38,500 nt of DNA from Tubiluchus corallicola (taxonomy: Eukaryota > Priapulida > Priapulimorpha > Priapulimorphida > Tubiluchidae): NCBI GenBank assembly GCA_030141605.1, contig JAQGDQ010000098.1, positions 281,636-320,135 on the forward strand, given 5' to 3'. Shown here one piece after another: positions 1-38,500 of the stretch. A model generated the notes under the pieces. It was not told the origin of the DNA and ran no database searches. It worked only from the letters and a program-made list of their open reading frames with translations. Each line of letters begins with the position of its first letter. The first letter of the stretch is position 1. Made by a program: the position numbers and the translations under genes.

Positions 1-34058
<34,058 letters not shown>

Positions 34059-36600
34059 GGACACTGTAGACGAACTAAACTACAATAATTTATTTAGCAT
34101 AATTTCCATCATAATTACATAATGCTCAGTGTAAAACAGATAAATAGGGATTTCACCATTGTGCTTGTTTAATAGAGAGTAGGCCTACATTTAGGCCGAT
34201 AGATAACAGTCACATTATATGGCTAACGAACATAATTTTGTGATTTACGTCTGTAGATATGAAACAAGGATATTTATATATAAGTAATCAGTTTATCAAT
34301 GTCGTAATTTGTTTTTTTACCATTCTTTACTGTGATATTATTGTCAAAAATAGTGTGCGCCTGTTTGCGTATAATAGTGTAAATTATGAGTTTAAGAAGT
34401 AATTTTCGAAATATTTGAGAGCCTGTTATGCATTTCAATAGATGAATCTTGTTAATATCAAAGTAATTTGCATTTACTTTAAATTAGTGTTCTGACCTCA
34501 AGGCAATTGTTAAATATTTTGTACCGTAATCCCGGGCAAGCCAATGTTACTCGTGCCAATGTAAAAGCGTGAAAAAAGGAACAATTTTACTTTTCTAATT
34601 GGTTTAAGCAACTTTGGTAACTTGCTTGACAGTAATACAGTAATAACCAGTTTAATAACTTATACGCAGTCAAACGTTTATTTGACTTTTGCACACATCC
34701 ATAGCAACGATGCCTAACGGATAAGGGCAATAGAATTGCATGTACTTATTTGAGCATCGCGAGACTTGGTAAGTAAATGGATGAGTCAAGAAGAATGCTT
34801 TTAATCTGGTGTTCTGCTTGCAGCAATTTGCCTCGCTGAGGGAGAATATACATGCACGAGCCAGTATAATGTCAGATGTTAGAGGATTGACATTGGAATA
34901 AATATAGTCCAATCTTGCCACATCCACAGCACAATAAGCAGACTTGTCTTTAAGCGCCAAAGGTTGGTTTGCTGATTGGCAAACGTCATAAGATGAAGTA
35001 TAATTAAAAGCATTTACAAGAGAGGAAGACCTTCAGGACGCCTTTGTTAGTACAGTAATTCTGTACAGTACAGTAGTACAGATGTACTCCTACTCTGGCT
35101 CTCCAACTATACAGTTACGAAACTAACTGCGTCTCATTGAGCAGAAATAGAAGGAAACAACTCTTTCCTTAGATGCATGACGCTTGATTGGGGGAAAATT
35201 AGCAAAAAATAACTGTTACCAACGTCTGTGTTAGTACTTACTCGTGTTTTTATTATTGTAAAATAATAAAACTTTCTTTATATGATCCAGCTATTATTGT
35301 ATTGCATTTCTGACTACTGAATATTAATTCAGGGCAAATGTCAACATTGTAGAAATAATTGTCACCTGCAGTCAGCGCATAATGCTTGTAGGTGTGCTTA
35401 GCTTGCATAACGAATCATGCGCAGTAACCGTGCGTGGGAGGCAACAACAGCATCAGCAGCGTGGAGATGCTCTACACCTGTTTCAATTTAAACAGATTGT
35501 GTGGATAGCACGGCCTGCAGCTTTGTATGATCATAAATAATACAGATGCAGTATAGTCTGCTGCTGCACGGCTAGGAGAAGCCAAGTCTAATGCCTCGTA
35601 AGCACAGTGACACAGGCGCAGCGTAATCCGACGCACCGTTGAATCTGCTTGGAAGAAAACTATTAAGAGAAGCTCTTATTCAGACGACCTGCACTGCTTC
35701 AGTGCGGATGAGTGATTACCCTGCAGTGTGCCTACGCCCATGTAGTTCTGATCTTTGCTGATATACGAGTTGTTCTTGCAAAGTTATAGTGATGTAACAA
35801 ATAGACAATGTGCCTAACCGAAGCGTACTTTTACTATGGTGTGCTAATCTAGGTGTAGATATATTGGTAGACATTCGAATTAACAAAACCGTGGTGTTTC
35901 TGTGGTTGTTCTCGTTGCGTGAATGCCCTAAGAAGCTTCAGTATCAAACTCGTGCGCTGGAAAAAACGCGATCTTCCAGTGAAGGGTCCGGGTAACCTAC
36001 ATCGTCAGCAAACGTGTCCCTCTGATGTTCGATTTGCAGTCTACCAAAGCCCAATGTTTGTGATGTAGCAAAGTCTGGCACATTTCAAGCCACCTGAAGT
36101 GTGTCTTTAGTAATGAGTTGACAAGTCATACCAATGTAGTTCTGAAAGGTGTAGACTATATTTTTGCTATAGACCTGTAATACCTAGACTCCAGTTTTCC
36201 CTTGCTGTAGTTTCACGCGTTGACCGGTTTGAGGCTTGCAGGTAACAGACGAACTCATTTGATTGTCTTATGATAGCCTGCAGATCTTTTGTCCGTAGAG
36301 CTTGTGCTAATTGTAAATTGCTGAACACCCTGCAAAATCTTATATTAAAAGTTTGAGTAATCGTAACTGTCAAAAATAAACGTCGTATCAGCAAAAGAAA
36401 TAATAGCCATTTTTAAACGTCTCAGGAGATTAGAAACCTGTTCAAAGGCTTGCGATGATTTTACTACGTATTTTAAAAGCGACAGAAGTCGTTCTGTGGC
36501 TTAGTAATGTCTAAAATGCATCACTGTGCAGCGACAGTACATCTATTCCTACAGTTCGCCGCGGAGGCTCAAATTACCAACTTGCTCTGATGAATTCGCC
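34059..36600 (+). other. Dscam 3' UTR and intergenic DNA before junctophilin
   Basis: Two AATAAA signals follow the Dscam stop, at 34897-34902 and 35265-35270; either could end the transcript. From about 35380 to 35760 the base composition is less AT-rich and could include the junctophilin promoter or leader. A pyrimidine tract with TTCCTACAG at 36546-36554 may be the acceptor of the exon holding the junctophilin start. No other gene recognised. Confidence 0.5.
35265..35270 (+). terminator. Candidate poly(A) signal of Dscam
   Basis: AATAAA in an AT-rich context 1.2 kb after the stop codon, with T-rich sequence nearby. The alternative at 34897-34902 is closer. Chosen only by motif. Confidence 0.35.
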
Positions 36601-37084
36601 ATGGATTTGACTGTGAAACTTCCGGAACCAGTGGAAAGCGAAAGAACGGCATTTAACAAACCACAGGAACCCACTAGCCCAGCATCTCCTTCTTCCGGTC
36701 ACCGCATCAAAGGAGGACGTTTCGATTTCAATGATGAGGGCACTTATTGCGGCGGTTGGGAGGATGGCAAAGCCGAGGGACATGGAGTGTGCACCGGTCC
36801 GAAAGGAATGGGAGAGTACTCGGGGTCGTGGCACCTTGGTTTTGAAGTATCGGGCATTTATATCTGGCCCAACAAGGACACCTATGAGGGTCAGTGGAGT
36901 AAAGGCAGAAGGGATGGATTAGGCATTGAACACAAAGGCGTTTGGGTGTACAAAGGAGAGTGGACAGGTGGATTAAAAGGCAGGTACGGTACCAGACAGA
37001 GTCTGACCTCAGGTGCTAAATACGAAGGAACGTGGGCGAACGGATTACAAGATGGATATGGAATGGAGACCTATGCCGACGGAG
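36601..37084 (+). CDS. jp: Junctophilin, first coding exon (MORN repeats 1-5)
   Basis: Junctophilins tether the ER/SR to the plasma membrane in excitable cells, with N-terminal MORN repeats on the plasma membrane side. The exon encodes Gly-Gly-Arg-Phe-Asp-Phe (residues 38-43), then five MORN units starting Tyr-Cys-Gly-Gly-Trp, Tyr-Ser-Gly-Ser-Trp, Tyr-Glu-Gly-Gln-Trp, Tyr-Lys-Gly-Glu-Trp and Tyr-Glu-Gly-Thr-Trp. Gly-Pro-Lys-Gly, Gly-Arg-Tyr-Gly-x-Arg-Gln-Ser and Gly-Leu-Gln-Asp-Gly-Tyr-Gly are junctophilin-specific. ATG at 36601 (GCCATGG) is the first in-frame ATG. It gives a 37-residue leader longer than in vertebrates, with Thr-Ser-Pro-Ala-Ser-Pro. The exon ends in phase 1 (G|GTAAAT) where MORN6 should follow. 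The remaining exons are not in the window. Confidence 0.95.
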
Positions 37085-38500
37085 GTAAATATAGGATTCT
37101 TTTTAAAGCTATTAGCCGTGTTTTATAGTTACTAAAACATGTTGTTGTCTGCATTGTCCGTGTTTCGCCGTTTCCGTTGCATTAATCCTGTATTGTGTCT
37201 GTCTGGAATTTTCGCGCGTACTATCTTAGCTCATACAAACATATTTACTCAAAAATGTCACTACATTTTTTAATTCTAACAATCGATCATTGATCCTTTG
37301 AATGCCGCTAATTTATAACGAAATTTTACCGCTTCTGACTAGACAAATTCACTGAGAATGACCTTAGCTAATGGTAATGCTACTGTGGTTTAACATGGGC
37401 TTATTGAAATTCAGTAGGACTCAGTAACAGTGATGGATTCTGGGTCTTTGGGGCGTGATTACAGTATCTACTACAAGCCTTACTGACAGGTTATAACCCA
37501 CATTCGTTTTCAAAGTAATTATAAAGCTGGGCTTTGTGAAGACTTTCTTTTGTTATTTTGGTTTTTATAATTTAAGTTTAAAAGTTGGATTCCATAAAGC
37601 AAACTTAAAAACAAGACAATTGTAATTATTTTAAGACATAGACAATGGTAGCAAGTCGTAGTTCTCCAATAGTCTCTATAATTACGATTCTCTTCTGCAA
37701 GTATTTTAAAGCTGTTCCTCCAAACCTTGTCCTGTTTCAACCATGTTATCTTTTTTTGTTTTTTTTCCTGAAGAGAAACGATTGACGTCGTTGTTTGAAC
37801 GTCGTTTTTTCTTTTTCTCTTCTTTTTTGATTGTGGTATTTTTTAATTCGTTATCTCTGTTCATCTCATTAAGAATTAATTTGTGTTCTCATCAATCTAT
37901 ATTTGCTTTATTTCACTACATTTGCTACATTTGACAACATAAGCAAAATTCTATAGCAAAAGCTTGATAATTAAAATCATAAAATCAGACAATTATTCAT
38001 ATTGATGCCATTATGATGTTTAGTATATACGCCTTTCTAAAAACAGGCGAAGAATTATTTTGACGGTGATGTGTATTATCAACTCTCGATCATCAATGTA
38101 CCGTCTCTCTCTTACTCAAAGCACAAACAGAAACGTAAATTTCTCTTCGTGCATGTGCAACAAACGCTTAGCATTTTCCGCGAAGCCATGTACGAGGATG
38201 CAGAACTGGGTACCAGTTACTGGAAACCACTTCAGAGAACCTCAAATTAATGATCAAAAACCCTCTAAATGTTAAAACAACTTTCTATTCTAGTGAATTA
38301 TTATAATTACCGACTTCGAATTTCTTTGTAATATCAAATTCATACTATTGCCAAAAGCTTAACTATCTCTGCGGATTTGTAATCTTGGATCAGCACCGAA
38401 GAAGTATGTAATGTATGAAACAAGCTCAGCCATCTGTTCATGTTACTTAAATGCGCCGTCCTTATTGATAATAATAATTCTACATTGCTTCCATGCAGAG
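37085..38500 (+). other. Junctophilin intron 1 (partial)
   Basis: AT-rich with no MORN-like or other coding match. The window ends in TTCCATGCAG|AG; this AG (38497-38498) could be the next acceptor but only two bases follow, so it cannot be tested here. Confidence 0.6.

Noticed and set aside
36167-36394. Minus-strand 75-codon open frame upstream of junctophilin
   Set aside because: Not obviously random in composition, but no family recognised, no partner exons found, and it lies in intergenic DNA; could be a repeat fragment.

Overview
This is nuclear DNA of a bilaterian invertebrate. Coding blocks are short, bounded by GT..AG splice sites and separated by AT-rich introns of about 0.2 to 5.6 kb. 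Microsatellites and decayed LINE, MITE and SINE-like insertions are frequent. Protein features lean towards an arthropod, possibly a chelicerate, but I cannot fix the phylum from this window. No bacterial-type operons, CRISPR arrays, rRNA genes or functional tRNA genes were seen.

The main content (1-34058, + strand) is the downstream part of one very large gene for a Down syndrome cell adhesion molecule (Dscam)-type receptor. I placed 30 coding exons. They join in one open frame of 5082 nt (1693 codons plus stop), starting inside Ig domain 2. The domain order is the full Dscam series: Ig2 to Ig9, FN1 to FN4, Ig10, FN5, FN6, a transmembrane segment, then a cytoplasmic tail of about 220 residues ending in a PDZ-ligand-like Tyr-Thr-Ile-Val. 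Ig1 and the signal peptide lie upstream of the window. Most introns are phase 1 and fall between domains. Ig2, Ig6 to Ig9, Ig10, FN1 to FN3 and FN5 are each split by an internal intron. No arrays of alternative Ig2, Ig3 or Ig7 exons were seen.

Inside the 5.6 kb intron that splits Ig7 (6381-11983, with a GC rather than GT donor) sits a complete six-exon gene on the minus strand (11363 to 8368). It encodes a secreted CAP-superfamily protein (CRISP / antigen 5 / PR-1 type) of 309 residues with an unusual Gly/Gln/Pro/Arg-rich C-terminal tail.

Downstream of Dscam, after about 2.5 kb of intergenic DNA, the first coding exon of a junctophilin gene begins at 36601 on the + strand (five MORN repeats). 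The rest of that gene lies beyond the window or was not recognised.

The introns hold remnants of at least four non-LTR retrotransposons, two MITE-like elements (one a 200-bp fold-back beside a splice acceptor), a possible tRNA-derived SINE, a roughly 650-bp TAA/TAACAA microsatellite, a diverged 320-bp tandem repeat, and a recent 290-bp tandem duplication that copies most of the transmembrane exon.

Functionally, the Dscam gene encodes a cell-surface adhesion receptor, the nested gene a secreted protein, and junctophilin an ER/SR to plasma-membrane tether. Nothing in the sequence links them in one pathway. I did not find a clearly new biological system. The most notable points are the nested antisense CAP gene in a GC-AG intron, its odd tail, and the duplicated transmembrane exon.
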